Assembly (NCBI RefSeq): GCF_000508225.1
Contig: NC_023063.1
Coordinates: 682,001 to 746,000, forward strand
Reading direction: 5' to 3'
Length of the DNA: 64,000 nucleotides
Source of the DNA: Ehrlichia muris AS145
GTDB lineage: Bacteria; Pseudomonadota; Alphaproteobacteria; Rickettsiales; Anaplasmataceae
Positions 18,857 through 28,077 of this stretch are shown here, piece after piece. How positions within the stretch are numbered: the first letter of the stretch is position 1; every line of letters starts with the position of its first letter. Both the position numbers and the translations under genes were made by a program. The notes below the pieces were generated by a model. The model was not told the origin of the DNA, made no database searches, and worked only from the letters and a program-made list of their open reading frames with translations.

Positions 18857-21259
18857 TTACACATGCTTTACTCTTTCATAAAATATAGGTAACCAAACAT
18901 TTGGGTTATCTCCTACTTCTTTTATTAAATCATGTAACATTAATACTGTATCTGCTCTGCCAGACAAAACACTTACTATATCTTCAAGTCCACTTAAATT
19001 AATCCTCGCAACTACTGCACCTACCCCTTGTTTTACTAGAAAAAACCTCGTACTAGGATCCGTATGCTTTATTAAAGTATATTCTCTTTCAGTTAACATA
19101 AATACATTCCTATAGGCACTAGTAGCTTTTAAATTGGGCAAAAATATTTGAGTAGCAGTTTGTTGTACTAAAGTATCACTGATTGCACTTTTACTAGCAT
19201 CTTCGACACTTTGAGTAGCAAAAATCACAAATGTGTTTAATTTTCTTAAAACTTTTAACCAATCTTTTATCTTTGGAGCAAACACTGGATTATCTATCAA
19301 TGCCCATGCTTCATCTAACACAATAATAGATGGAGTGCCATCCAAAGAAATACTAATCCTATGAAATAAATACAACAATACAGGAGCAAGAGATACTGGA
19401 TCTTTCAATAAATGACCCATTTCAAACCCAAAAACTCTTGACTTATTAAAATCCAATAAATCTTCTGTATTGTCAAATATTGCTGCATGAGATCCTTTAC
19501 CATGCCACATAGATATAGACCCTGCCAAAGTATTAGGACCGTCTAATCCTAAAAATGGCACTAAATTCGATAATACTCTATGTTCTTTTTTCAATTTAAA
19601 ATTACCTTCTATAGCATCATTAATACGAGTTATATCTTCAGAAGTAAACTTACTATTAAATACTGATATTAAAGATTTTATCCATTCCATTAAAAATGTC
19701 CGATTATCTGGAGTATCATCAAGATGTAAAGGATTAAACCCAGTAGGATTTCTTGGTTCTATAACCATATAAACCCCACTTAGCGCCCTAATGAAAATTT
19801 CAGCACCATAATCTTTATCAAAAAAGAAAATTCTTGGTGAAAACTTCATAGCCTGAGCACATAAGAAATTCATTAATACTGTTTTACCACCACCAGTAGG
19901 TCCTATAATTGCAGTATGACCAACATCACGAATATGAAAATTAAAAAAGAAGGGAGTTCCAGAAGTAGTATCAAATACTGTTACTGCCTCACCCCAATGA
20001 TTATTAAATTTCTTCCCAATAGGATAATTATGCTGAGATGCAAAAGCAGCCATATTTAACGTACTTATTATAGCTTTACGAACTGTATATTCGAAATTAC
20101 CTGGCAATTGAGCCCAAAATGCTGGTTCTAGATTAACTCTCTCTCTAACCGGATATACACCACAATTGGATAACTCAGATTCTATTAAAGACAATGCATT
20201 ATCAAGAGTTTTTATACTTCTTTCTGTACATAAAATAGTAAGATGATGTTGTCCAAAAGCAATTTTACCACTCATTGCGTCATCCAAAGCTTGAGTGATT
20301 TCTACTACCTGAGATACTGCTTTATCTGCAGATTGTATCATACGATTCTGTTGAATCTGCATCTTAGTAATAGCACTCTGCCTATTAGTAAATTTAAAAG
20401 ATTGTGTAATAATAAATTCATAAGGCAATTGTAGAAATGCATCTAACATACCAGCAGATGTTGTCTGCCCATACTCTTTTAAACTAATTAATCCTGCATA
20501 CTTAGATCCATTATGTGTAACTATTTGTATTGCTTTATGTCCAAAATACAACCTATGCATAGGTAGATATTTCGATATATCCCCTGCATGAAATAACACA
20601 CGTTGAAAAGATCCACAATTTACTATCTGTGACAAAAATTCCAGAATTTCAGAAAATACCCCTGTTGGTGTTTCTTTAACACTCAAAACTCTAGGCATAT
20701 AATTACGCAAACTTGTCAAAACACGATTAGTTACCTCATCCAAATCTTCAGAGACAGCTTGTAAATCTTTCATCCATGATTCTTGCGATGCAACCTTTCC
20801 AAATTTACCAAAAATACCAGATAAAAATTCTATTCCTTTCTTCCCATTTTCTCTGACTATTGTAATATATAAATCATTAGTAAAAGATTGTTTTGTTGCA
20901 TGCTTTTCTCTCCATTTCACATTCACGTAATTTGCAAATGAACTATATACCTTATCATTAGCAAATCCTTCTGAAAAAGCATTTCTTCTACGCCTAATTA
21001 CATGAAAATATAAAACAAAAGATGCAGAAGATATGCTTCTCAACATTTGATTACGTATGGAATTCTGTATAGACAAATCTTCATCATCTGCAGTCTCAAA
21101 AGCATAGCCAGACAACTTAATAACCTTAAGCATCGACCCATCTTTTGTCATTAAGGTAGAAGAATTCCAATGTTCACTATAGGGAATAAAGTTAGACTCA
21201 TGATATTCCCTTTTGATTATTTTTCTTTTTTTTGTTTGCAATTTTTGAAACTTTAACAT
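18857..21259 (-). CDS. virB4: VirB4, type IV secretion ATPase
   Basis: VirB4 is the large ATPase at the base of the type IV secretion channel, needed for pilus or channel assembly and substrate transfer. The 800-residue protein has the CagE/TrbE/VirB4 N-terminal domain, then the Walker A motif GPTGGGKT (around residue 440) and Walker B IIVLDEAWAL (around residue 650). The ATG at 21259 overlaps the virB3 stop by one base (TGATG), suggesting translational coupling; a GTG one codon earlier would overlap by four. The length is normal for VirB4. Confidence 0.97.
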   Translation of the reverse strand: MLKFQKLQTKKRKIIKREYHESNFIPYSEHWNSSTLMTKDGSMLKVIKLSGYAFETADDEDLSIQNSIRNQMLRSISSASFVLYFHVIRRRRNAFSEGFANDKVYSSFANYVNVKWREKHATKQSFTNDLYITIVRENGKKGIEFLSGIFGKFGKVASQESWMKDLQAVSEDLDEVTNRVLTSLRNYMPRVLSVKETPTGVFSEILEFLSQIVNCGSFQRVLFHAGDISKYLPMHRLYFGHKAIQIVTHNGSKYAGLISLKEYGQTTSAGMLDAFLQLPYEFIITQSFKFTNRQSAITKMQIQQNRMIQSADKAVSQVVEITQALDDAMSGKIAFGQHHLTILCTERSIKTLDNALSLIESELSNCGVYPVRERVNLEPAFWAQLPGNFEYTVRKAIISTLNMAAFASQHNYPIGKKFNNHWGEAVTVFDTTSGTPFFFNFHIRDVGHTAIIGPTGGGKTVLMNFLCAQAMKFSPRIFFFDKDYGAEIFIRALSGVYMVIEPRNPTGFNPLHLDDTPDNRTFLMEWIKSLISVFNSKFTSEDITRINDAIEGNFKLKKEHRVLSNLVPFLGLDGPNTLAGSISMWHGKGSHAAIFDNTEDLLDFNKSRVFGFEMGHLLKDPVSLAPVLLYLFHRISISLDGTPSIIVLDEAWALIDNPVFAPKIKDWLKVLRKLNTFVIFATQSVEDASKSAISDTLVQQTATQIFLPNLKATSAYRNVFMLTEREYTLIKHTDPSTRFFLVKQGVGAVVARINLSGLEDIVSVLSGRADTVLMLHDLIKEVGDNPNVWLPIFYERVKHV

Positions 21260-21552
21260 CACATTACATCATAAGAATTAGCATTATGATAAAATCTATT
21301 TAAACATTTACTACACTTCTTCATCTTAAGCATAAATAACTCCAAAAATAATGGCTCTTTCGACGAAGCTAAAAAACCTATTCCATGTATTCCTGGACCT
21401 AAAATAAATAATGCTCTGAAATCATTAGTATACATAAATATCATTATACAAATCATAAAATTTAACATTGCAAAGATATAACTAACACCAAAAAGCATAG
21501 TAGGCCTAGTTAATCCTTTAAATAACTGATCTGCTTTAACAGTACCTGTCAT
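21259..21552 (-). CDS. virB3: VirB3, type IV secretion inner-membrane protein
   Basis: This 97-residue protein has the VirB3/TrbD look: an N-terminal stretch with LFKGLTRPTMLFGVS, then a hydrophobic hairpin (VSYIFAMLNFMICIMIFMY) and a soluble C-terminal part. VirB3 is a small inner-membrane partner of VirB4, and its gene normally lies directly before virB4, as here. It starts at ATG 21552 behind GGTGG. The gene lies 382 bases after sodB. In Ehrlichia chaffeensis sodB and these vir genes are reported to be cotranscribed; here the unusually long gap holds two inverted repeats. Confidence 0.93.
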   Translation of the reverse strand: MTGTVKADQLFKGLTRPTMLFGVSYIFAMLNFMICIMIFMYTNDFRALFILGPGIHGIGFLASSKEPLFLELFMLKMKKCSKCLNRFYHNANSYDVM

Positions 21553-21714
21553 AATAAAACACCACCCAAATATATCCTAAACACTGACTGCAGTTTCATA
21601 TAATGTAGTGTCTAATTTTATTAATTAAACTTCTCTTATAAAGAGAACACACATTAATTGTTAAAAGTAGCAACAACAATTTAACAAACCATTAATCATT
21701 AACATTTATTTTAG

Positions 21715-21745
21715 ATGAGGTAAAAGTGTAACAGAATTACCTCAT
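21715..21745. promoter_or_regulatory. Inverted repeat in the sodB-virB3 spacer (proximal to virB3)
   Basis: A perfect 9-base inverted repeat, ATGAGGTAA at 21715-21723 and TTACCTCAT at 21737-21745, encloses a 13-base loop. It lies 10 bases from the second, larger inverted repeat. In the direction of vir transcription it would form the second hairpin. It is not followed by a T-run. It could be a processing site, an operator or a weak terminator. Confidence 0.55.
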
Positions 21746-21754
21746 TATATAAAT

Positions 21755-21801
21755 TTAATAACGATACCTTTTAATTTAAAATAAAAAGGTATCATTATTA
21801 A
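21755..21801. promoter_or_regulatory. Strong inverted repeat in the sodB-virB3 spacer (proximal to sodB)
   Basis: An 18-base inverted repeat with one mismatch: GATACCTTTT (21763-21772) pairs with AAAAGGTATC (21784-21793), and beyond a C/A mismatch the flanks continue to pair (AATAA with TTATT, then two more T-A pairs). The loop is 11 bases. The RNA hairpin would lie about 130 bases downstream of the sodB stop. It is the best hairpin seen in the window and may terminate, attenuate or stabilise the sodB-virB transcript. Confidence 0.6.
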
Positions 21802-21934
21802 TATAAAACAAAGTAATATCTATAATTTAAATAATCAATAAAATAATACTAAATATCTAAAATTTTATAAAATAATAAACTACATTAAAATCTTAAACGT
21901 AATTCAAATTTATTATTTATCACTAAGAAATAAA

Positions 21935-22552
21935 CTAAATTTCTAAAAATTTCTGAGCTGCAAAATCCCAGTTAACCAAATGCTGTAAGAAAATTTCTAT
22001 GTAATTCTGACGTACATTAAAATAATCTAAATAATAAGCATGTTCCCATACATCCATAGTTAATAAAGGATGTGTTCCAGGATACTGTGTAATAGGTGTA
22101 TCACCATTGCTAGTACATAGAATCTTAAGTTTTTGCTCATCTATATCAAAAACTAACCATACCCATCCACTACCAAAATGACTTTTTCCAGCATTAATAA
22201 AAGCATTATTGAAATCATCCATACTGCCAAAGTCTTCATTTATTTTATCTAATAATTTTCCTGTAGGAAGTCCTCCACCATTTTTCTTCATAGATTCCCA
22301 ATAAAAATTATGATTCCATACTTGACCAGCATTATTAAATATAGATTTAGACCCTAAATCCCCAGATGTAACTTCAATGATTTTAGGTAAATCTTCATTA
22401 GTACACTTGCTAAAATCTGTATCTGCAACAAGAGTATTTAGAGTATTAACATAACCCTGATGATGTTTGTTATAGTGATAGTCTAATATTTGAAGACTCA
22501 AATATGGCATCAAATCACTTTGTTGATATGGAAGCTCTGGTAAAGTAAACAT
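21935..22552 (-). CDS. sodB: Iron superoxide dismutase
   Basis: This enzyme converts superoxide to oxygen and hydrogen peroxide and protects the bacterium inside host phagocytes. The metal ligands are in HYNKHHQGYV (His), VWNHNFYW (His) and DVWEHAYYLDY (Asp and His). The FNNAGQVWNH context and GGGLPTGK favour the Fe type. The frame runs on to 22666, but the ATG at 22552 (MFTLPELPYQQSDL) has a GAGGAC ribosome site directly upstream and gives 205 residues, as in the family. No signal peptide remains with this start. It is the first gene of the sodB-virB unit, and is divergent from pstA. Confidence 0.97.
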   Translation of the reverse strand: MFTLPELPYQQSDLMPYLSLQILDYHYNKHHQGYVNTLNTLVADTDFSKCTNEDLPKIIEVTSGDLGSKSIFNNAGQVWNHNFYWESMKKNGGGLPTGKLLDKINEDFGSMDDFNNAFINAGKSHFGSGWVWLVFDIDEQKLKILCTSNGDTPITQYPGTHPLLTMDVWEHAYYLDYFNVRQNYIEIFLQHLVNWDFAAQKFLEI

Positions 22553-22789
22553 ATGTCCTCTATTTAAAATAAACACAAATAAAAAGAATATCAACCTTAC
22601 ATAAAATCTATGCAAAGTTAAAATGTATATAATGATATATATTACACTATATTTATTTGAGTACACTAAAATTCAATTTTATACCAAATTAATATATTTC
22701 CATTTTACATAAAAATACTTTTAATAAGAAAAAATCATAGATAGAATTAAAAACTATATATAATAGTAAAGTTTAACATTTATAATAAC

Positions 22790-24058
22790 ATGAACATACG
22801 AAAAAAATTAGGCAAACTACTAAAGTATCGTCACATTGCTTCCCGTATATCCTTAAAAAATAGGAAAGATCGTATTTTATCAATCCTATCAATGACTGCA
22901 CTGGTTACTTCTTTAGGTGTACTTTTTATAATTTTAGGAAGTATCGTCAACAATGGATATAACGCATTAACACAAACAAAAATTTTGTTATCAATAAAAA
23001 TCACTAATGATGCTATAGAGCAACAAGACAAATTAAAACTCAGAAGTAATTTGATAGATTGTATCCATCAATCTTTAGAAGAATCATTCTCAGATGTTAT
23101 AGATCTTTCAAATCCTGAAAATAAAAAAATTATTTATAGTATAATAAATGATACTGCACATTACAATTTAGCAGATTTTATATACAAAAATCCAAAAGCT
23201 ACTAAATTTAATCTGTGGTTTAAATCTTCTACTACATTCAATAAAATTATCAAAAGTAAAAATATAAATCATCCAATATATAAAAAAATTATTACAAAAT
23301 TACAGGATAATAATAGAATAAAAGTATCTTTTAATGATGCATTATTTACAAAGTATAACTCTAGATCTCCTGAAAATACTGGTATCATTGGATCATTAAT
23401 AGGATCCATGTTTACAATAATTATATGTTTAACATTTGCATTACCCATAGGTATTACATCAGGTATATGTTTAAGTGAGCTCATACCAAAAAATAAAATA
23501 TCTTCTATCATTGAGGTCAGTATAACAAATCTTGCATCCGTACCATCAATCATATTTGGCATTTTAGGATTAGCAATATATATTAATATCTTTAACATAC
23601 CACGTTCATCAGCACTCATAGGTGGAATGACTCTATCTTTGATGATGCTACCAAATCTGGTAATAGCCACCAAACAAGCATTTACAGCAGTACCATCATC
23701 TGTGAAGGATGCAGCTTTCTCATTAGGATCATCAAATATGCAGGTAATCTTACATCACTCATTTCCAATAGCATTACCTGGTATCATGCAAGGTGTTATT
23801 CTAAGTATAGCAAGAATTTTAGGTGAATCTTCTCCATTAATAATGATTGGGATGGTCGCATTCATAGCTGATATCCCAAAAAATTTCCTTGATCCGACAA
23901 CTGTATTACCTGTACAAATATACATGTGGGCAAGCAATCCACATATTGAATTTATTCAATTAGCTGCTATTGCCATAGTAGCCCTACTCTTAATGTTATT
24001 AATTTTAAATCTTATAGTAACTTTTATAAGGAAAAAATTCGATCATTTCATTTTTTAA
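22790..24058 (+). CDS. pstA: Phosphate ABC transporter permease PstA
   Basis: This is one of two inner-membrane permeases of the high-affinity phosphate importer. The 422-residue protein has an N-terminal segment with one membrane span and a long extracytoplasmic region (about residues 60-195), the DUF3333-like extension typical of alphaproteobacterial PstA. A five-span permease domain follows, with the ATPase-contacting loop around ATKQAFTAVPSSVKDAAFSLGSS (residues 290-315) and the conserved GESSPLIMIG. Other pst genes are not in the window, so the transporter genes are scattered. It is divergent from sodB, with the shared promoter region between 22553 and 22789. Confidence 0.93.
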   Translation: MNIRKKLGKLLKYRHIASRISLKNRKDRILSILSMTALVTSLGVLFIILGSIVNNGYNALTQTKILLSIKITNDAIEQQDKLKLRSNLIDCIHQSLEESFSDVIDLSNPENKKIIYSIINDTAHYNLADFIYKNPKATKFNLWFKSSTTFNKIIKSKNINHPIYKKIITKLQDNNRIKVSFNDALFTKYNSRSPENTGIIGSLIGSMFTIIICLTFALPIGITSGICLSELIPKNKISSIIEVSITNLASVPSIIFGILGLAIYINIFNIPRSSALIGGMTLSLMMLPNLVIATKQAFTAVPSSVKDAAFSLGSSNMQVILHHSFPIALPGIMQGVILSIARILGESSPLIMIGMVAFIADIPKNFLDPTTVLPVQIYMWASNPHIEFIQLAAIAIVALLLMLLILNLIVTFIRKKFDHFIF

Positions 24059-24059
24059 A

Positions 24060-24075
24060 CTAGCAAGTAAGCTAG
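24060..24075 (+). terminator. Possible weak hairpin after pstA
   Basis: CTAGC (24060-24064) and GCTAG (24071-24075) form a 5-base stem with a 6-base loop, 1 base after the pstA stop. The stem is short and no T-run follows, so this is only a candidate terminator. Confidence 0.25.
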
Positions 24076-24150
24076 CCTTAACAAAAGTATTATTAGTACT
24101 TTGTATCATTAAAAGACAAAACCATTTAATAACAACGTGAAAAAAATAAG

Positions 24151-24223
24151 TGCACTCAGCAGGATTTGAACCTGCGACCTTTACCTCCGGAGGGTAACGC
24201 TCTATCCACTGAGCTATAAGTGC
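24151..24223 (-). tRNA. tRNA-Arg (anticodon CCG)
   Basis: The minus strand folds into a full cloverleaf. The acceptor stem is GCACTTA with TGAGTGC, the D arm GCTC/GAGC, and the anticodon arm TTACC-CTCCGGA-GGTAA with anticodon CCG. The T arm is GCAGG-TTCGAAT-CCTGC. The discriminator base is A, and no CCA is encoded. It reads CGG codons, which should be rare in this AT-rich genome. It is the only tRNA seen in the window. Confidence 0.97.
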
Positions 24224-24640
24224 AATACTGAAATAACTTATAAGAAGATATATCAAAAATCTCACAAGAGTTTATATAAAACAACATACTAAACGTATGC
24301 AATTGTAAAAACGGCTTAATTCTGTAAAAATATTAATAATATCTCACCTAAATCCTATTTATACCACGATTCTATTAACCTACCATTCTTACTTTCTAGT
24401 AATATAATAAAAATCCATTTCAATCAGCATAATATTTCATACTCTTAATTTAATAAAAAAAAGTAATTTATTCCTAATATATACTACTATTTTCCTTAAT
24501 TATATAAACTTCGTGAAATGATCTACTATACAAGCTACACCTACCAATATTAATTTAACCCAAAACCTATAATCATACTAAGATTCATACTACCTTCATA
24601 AAGGAATTAATAAAAAAATATAAAATTTTATTATATATAC
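24224..24640. other. Intergenic, no gene seen
   Basis: About 417 AT-rich bases between the tRNA-Arg gene and the 3' end of lipA. No conserved ORF or RNA fold was recognised. The tRNA promoter should lie at its left edge. Confidence 0.45.
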
Positions 24641-25540
24641 CTAATTTGACTTGCTTTCAGAATTAATTAACACAGCAGCACGATTCTCTTTTAATTTTTG
24701 AAAATCCTCTTCAGCATGATATGAGGACCTAACTAAAGGCCCTGAAGCAACCATTAAAAATCCCTTAGAGTATGCAACATACTTATAATGATCAAACTCT
24801 TCAGGAGTTACATACCTATCAATTGCAGCATGTTTAGGAGTAGGTTGTAAATATTGACCAATTGTTATAAAATCAACATCTGCTGATCTTAAATCATTCA
24901 TCACTTGATATATTTCTTCTTTTGTTTCACCCAAACCTACCATTATTCCAGATTTAGTGAATATTTTAGGGTTTTTATATTTAACTGTTTTAAGCAAGTA
25001 AAGAGAATGAAAATAACGTGCTCTTGGCCTAATCCTTGCATACAATCTTGGCACAGTTTCTATATTATGATTGTATACATCAGGAGCTGCTTCAGCAATT
25101 TTATCAATTGCACCATGTTTATTCAAAAAATCTGGAGTTAATATTTCAATAGTAACATTCTGATCTTTCTTTCGTATTTCTTCTATACACTCTACAAAAT
25201 GTCCAGCTCCACCATCTGCCAAATCATCTCTATCTACAGATGTAATAACAACATGCCGAAGTTTAAGTGAACTGATAGCCATAGCCAAGTTTTGAGGTTC
25301 ATGAGGATCTAACTTATCTGGAATTCCAGATGCAACATTACAAAACGCACATGCTCTAGTACACGTAGAACCCAAAATCATTACTGTTGCATGTTTCTTA
25401 TTCCAACACTCACCAATATTAGGACAAGCTGCTTCTTCACATACAGTGTTTAATTTACGTAACTTCATCAAATTACGCATCTGATAAAAAGCATCCCCTG
25501 TAGGCATCTTGACTTTTAACCAATCAGGTTTACTTCTCAT
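24641..25540 (-). CDS. lipA: Lipoyl synthase
   Basis: LipA is a radical-SAM enzyme that inserts two sulfurs into octanoyl groups on the E2 and GcvH proteins, making lipoate. The 299-residue protein carries the auxiliary cluster motif [12 protein letters not shown] (residues 34-45) and the radical-SAM motif CTRACAFC (about 60-67). Other family motifs are [13 protein letters not shown] and the C-terminal [11 protein letters not shown], with the cluster-ligating Ser. The start [13 protein letters not shown] is typical. It is a cytosolic enzyme with its own transcription unit. Confidence 0.97.
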   Translation of the reverse strand: MRSKPDWLKVKMPTGDAFYQMRNLMKLRKLNTVCEEAACPNIGECWNKKHATVMILGSTCTRACAFCNVASGIPDKLDPHEPQNLAMAISSLKLRHVVITSVDRDDLADGGAGHFVECIEEIRKKDQNVTIEILTPDFLNKHGAIDKIAEAAPDVYNHNIETVPRLYARIRPRARYFHSLYLLKTVKYKNPKIFTKSGIMVGLGETKEEIYQVMNDLRSADVDFITIGQYLQPTPKHAAIDRYVTPEEFDHYKYVAYSKGFLMVASGPLVRSSYHAEEDFQKLKENRAAVLINSESKSN

Positions 25541-25800
25541 ACAATAAAATTCAGAAATTCCCGTTCTTGAGTATAACTAACAGCAACACCTATGTCAAGA
25601 AAGTGTAATATCTATAGTTTATCAAGTACTATTATTAATCATAAAATTATCACATCATAAGTAAGTTGCTCAAAATTGCAGATTCAAAAAAAGTAAGAAT
25701 CTTCTTTATCCTTTCATACCAAATAACTACTTTGTAATACGATTGAAATATACCTAATCACTAGAAATATTACCTACTTTAACCATCATGACATTCATAT

Positions 25801-26760
25801 TTTTAGATAGCTACTATTACAAATTTTAAATTATAAAATATTACTAATCACCATAATTAAAACATCAACAACTAAAACATAAGTCACTATCAATAAATAT
25901 CTTATAATATGATAACACATGATAATAAATGTAATTAACAACTGCGAGAGACATTACATACAGTATTCTGAACACTACGCTGCTCTACATTTATATTGTT
26001 TAGATAGCTATTATTACAAATTTTAAATTATAAAATATTACTAATCACCATAATTAAAACATCAACAACTAAAACATAAGTCACTATCAATAAATATCTT
26101 ATAATATGATAACAAATGTAATTAACAACTGCGAGAGAAATTACATACAGTATTCTGAACACTACGCTGCTCTACATTTATATTGTTTAGATAGCTATTA
26201 TTACAAATTTTAAATTATAAAATATTACTAATCACCATAATTAAAACATCAACAACTAAAACATAAGTCACTATCAATAAATATCTTGTAATATGATAAT
26301 AAATGTAATTAACAACTGCGAGAGACATTACATACAGTATTCTGAACACTACGCTGCTCTACATTTATATTGTTTAGATAGCTATTATTACAAATTTTAA
26401 ATTATAAAATATTACTAATCACCATAATTAAAACATCAACAACTAAAACATAAGTCACTATCAATAAATATCTTGTAATATGATAATAAATGTAATTAAC
26501 AACTGCGAGAGACATTACATACAGTATTCTGAACACTACGCTGCTCTACATTTATATTGTTTAGATAGCTATTATTACAAATTTTAAATTATAAAAATAT
26601 TACTAATCACCATAATTAAAACATCAACAACTAAAACATAAGTCACTATCAATAAATATCTTGTAACATGATAATAAATGTAATTAACAACTGCGAGAGA
26701 CATTACATACAGTATTCTGAACACTACATTGCTCCACATTTATATCGCTTAGATAGCTAT
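25801..26760. repeat. Tandem array of ~187-bp units derived from a gene 3' end
   Basis: Five head-to-tail units start (at TAGATAG) at 25804, 26001, 26188, 26375 and 26562, and the block at 26750 marks the parental copy within the 445-aa gene. Spacing is 197, 187, 187, 187 and 188 bases; the first unit has a small internal duplication. Each unit carries a copy of the last ~25 codons and stop of the 445-aa protein (…VQNTVCNVSRSC) plus its downstream spacer. In each unit stop codons precede the copied codons, so the copies are not translated as fusions. The five units are nearly identical to one another but share differences from the parental copy. Confidence 0.95.
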
Positions 26761-28021
26761 TATTATGAATCCCAAAACATGAAAATTTTAACTCACAATG
26801 ATAATCCATGTATGATAAACGACCAGTAATGTGTTGAGAATTAGTAACAACATCCTGAGTAAAATTCACATGTACCATCTGAAGATGAGTTGCAATATTC
26901 ACAGATTGTTTAACACCATTAGAAACATCAAATGCGTCTCTAGAGCGCTCAAAAACATTCAACTTATTAACAGCTTGTTTAACAAGATTTACTACCCTCT
27001 GAAAAACCATATCTATTGTCTGTATTATGGCAGCTACAGCAAAAAACCCTCCTTCTTGGTACCTGTACATTGACTGAGATGATATATCTCTGATAAAAAG
27101 ACACTGATTATGCAACTTATAAGATATCTCATTTATCTTGCCATAAAAAACACCTGGTGCATAACCATTTACAAAGACATTTGTAGGATCAGCTATAACA
27201 AGCATTTGAGAATTAATAGCCACATCATAAAAAGCTTTCTCATCCTTCTTTTGTACAAATAATCCCGCTACTTTTAATGACCTAACGTTTTGCTGAGCAG
27301 TAGAAATATCTTGTTGTATCCCAATAAGAGAGCTGATAAAACTCACAATTAAAAAAAAGCGAAAAAGTAGATTAGAACCAATACCAAATTGCATCATTTG
27401 AGCTCTTAGTTCTGTAAGAAGCATTAACCTTTGTTGTAACAATTCTCTTCGCTCAGTATCTAACTCATTTATTAAATCCTCTTGTAATTCTAAAATCTGC
27501 GTATCTAATAATTCTTTAAGATCAAGAGATCGGCCATTACGTAAAAACTTTTTTAAGAACTCTATAATGGATTCTAATATGAACCTTTTCTTTTTCTTTT
27601 TACGTCTCAAAGGATCAAGTTCATAATTAATATCTACACAGTCCTCACTTTCCTGACATAACTTACTAAAGAAATCTAATATTTTTTGTAATAAAGATTC
27701 TTCTATCTCAAAATTCTCAATTTTACTTGTAGGCATATCATGATCATATTCATGAACTTGTACAACTTCACTATATTCTCCAGTTTGTTCTACAATAAAT
27801 TTATGAAACTCTCCCTCAAGCTCTAAAACAGATTCCTTAATTTCCAAATCTTCTAACTTAATTCTCCCAAGAGCCTTAAAATCATCTTCTTCACCAATAT
27901 TAAATGTCAATGCCTCCACATTACAAAGAATGCTACTGACTACATTATTATGATCTTCATTTTCTTTGTTGCATCCATTGAAATTATTTGATTTTGCGTC
28001 ATAATTCTCATCATTCATCAT
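26684..28021 (-). CDS. Unrecognised membrane protein, 445 aa
   Basis: I do not recognise a family. The ATG at 28021 is preferred over a TTG at 28045. Residues 1-145 are acidic and hydrophilic, 145-210 are charged with probable coiled coil (LDTQILELQEDLINELDTE, ERRELLQQRLMLL), and one hydrophobic span lies at about 212-232 (LFRFFLIVSFISSLIGI). The remaining ~210 residues look globular, with several Cys near the end (NVEQCSVQNTVC, SRSC). It lies 56 bases after the 1385-aa gene on the same strand, so the two are probably cotranscribed. Its 3' end is the source of the adjacent tandem array. A membrane-anchored role is likely; function is unknown. Confidence 0.8.
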   Translation of the reverse strand: MMNDENYDAKSNNFNGCNKENEDHNNVVSSILCNVEALTFNIGEEDDFKALGRIKLEDLEIKESVLELEGEFHKFIVEQTGEYSEVVQVHEYDHDMPTSKIENFEIEESLLQKILDFFSKLCQESEDCVDINYELDPLRRKKKKKRFILESIIEFLKKFLRNGRSLDLKELLDTQILELQEDLINELDTERRELLQQRLMLLTELRAQMMQFGIGSNLLFRFFLIVSFISSLIGIQQDISTAQQNVRSLKVAGLFVQKKDEKAFYDVAINSQMLVIADPTNVFVNGYAPGVFYGKINEISYKLHNQCLFIRDISSQSMYRYQEGGFFAVAAIIQTIDMVFQRVVNLVKQAVNKLNVFERSRDAFDVSNGVKQSVNIATHLQMVHVNFTQDVVTNSQHITGRLSYMDYHCELKFSCFGIHNNSYLSDINVEQCSVQNTVCNVSRSC

Positions 28022-28077
28022 AAAAACATACCATTCATATCTCAAGAAAATGGACTACTTGACTACTGAAATATAAA

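Noticed and set aside
22553-22666. N-terminal extension of sodB that would act as a signal peptide
   Set aside because: The extension is translated AT-rich leader. The ATG at 22552 follows a GAGGAC site and matches the family start, so the enzyme is probably cytosolic.
22553-22789. Sigma-70 promoter pairs between sodB and pstA
   Set aside because: Many partial matches occur by chance in DNA this AT-rich, and the best-spaced one lies too close to the sodB start. None could be preferred.
25801-26760. A CRISPR array or mobile element as explanation of the regular repeats
   Set aside because: Units are ~187 bases with no distinct spacers between short repeats, no cas genes or transposase nearby, and each unit matches the end of the adjacent gene.
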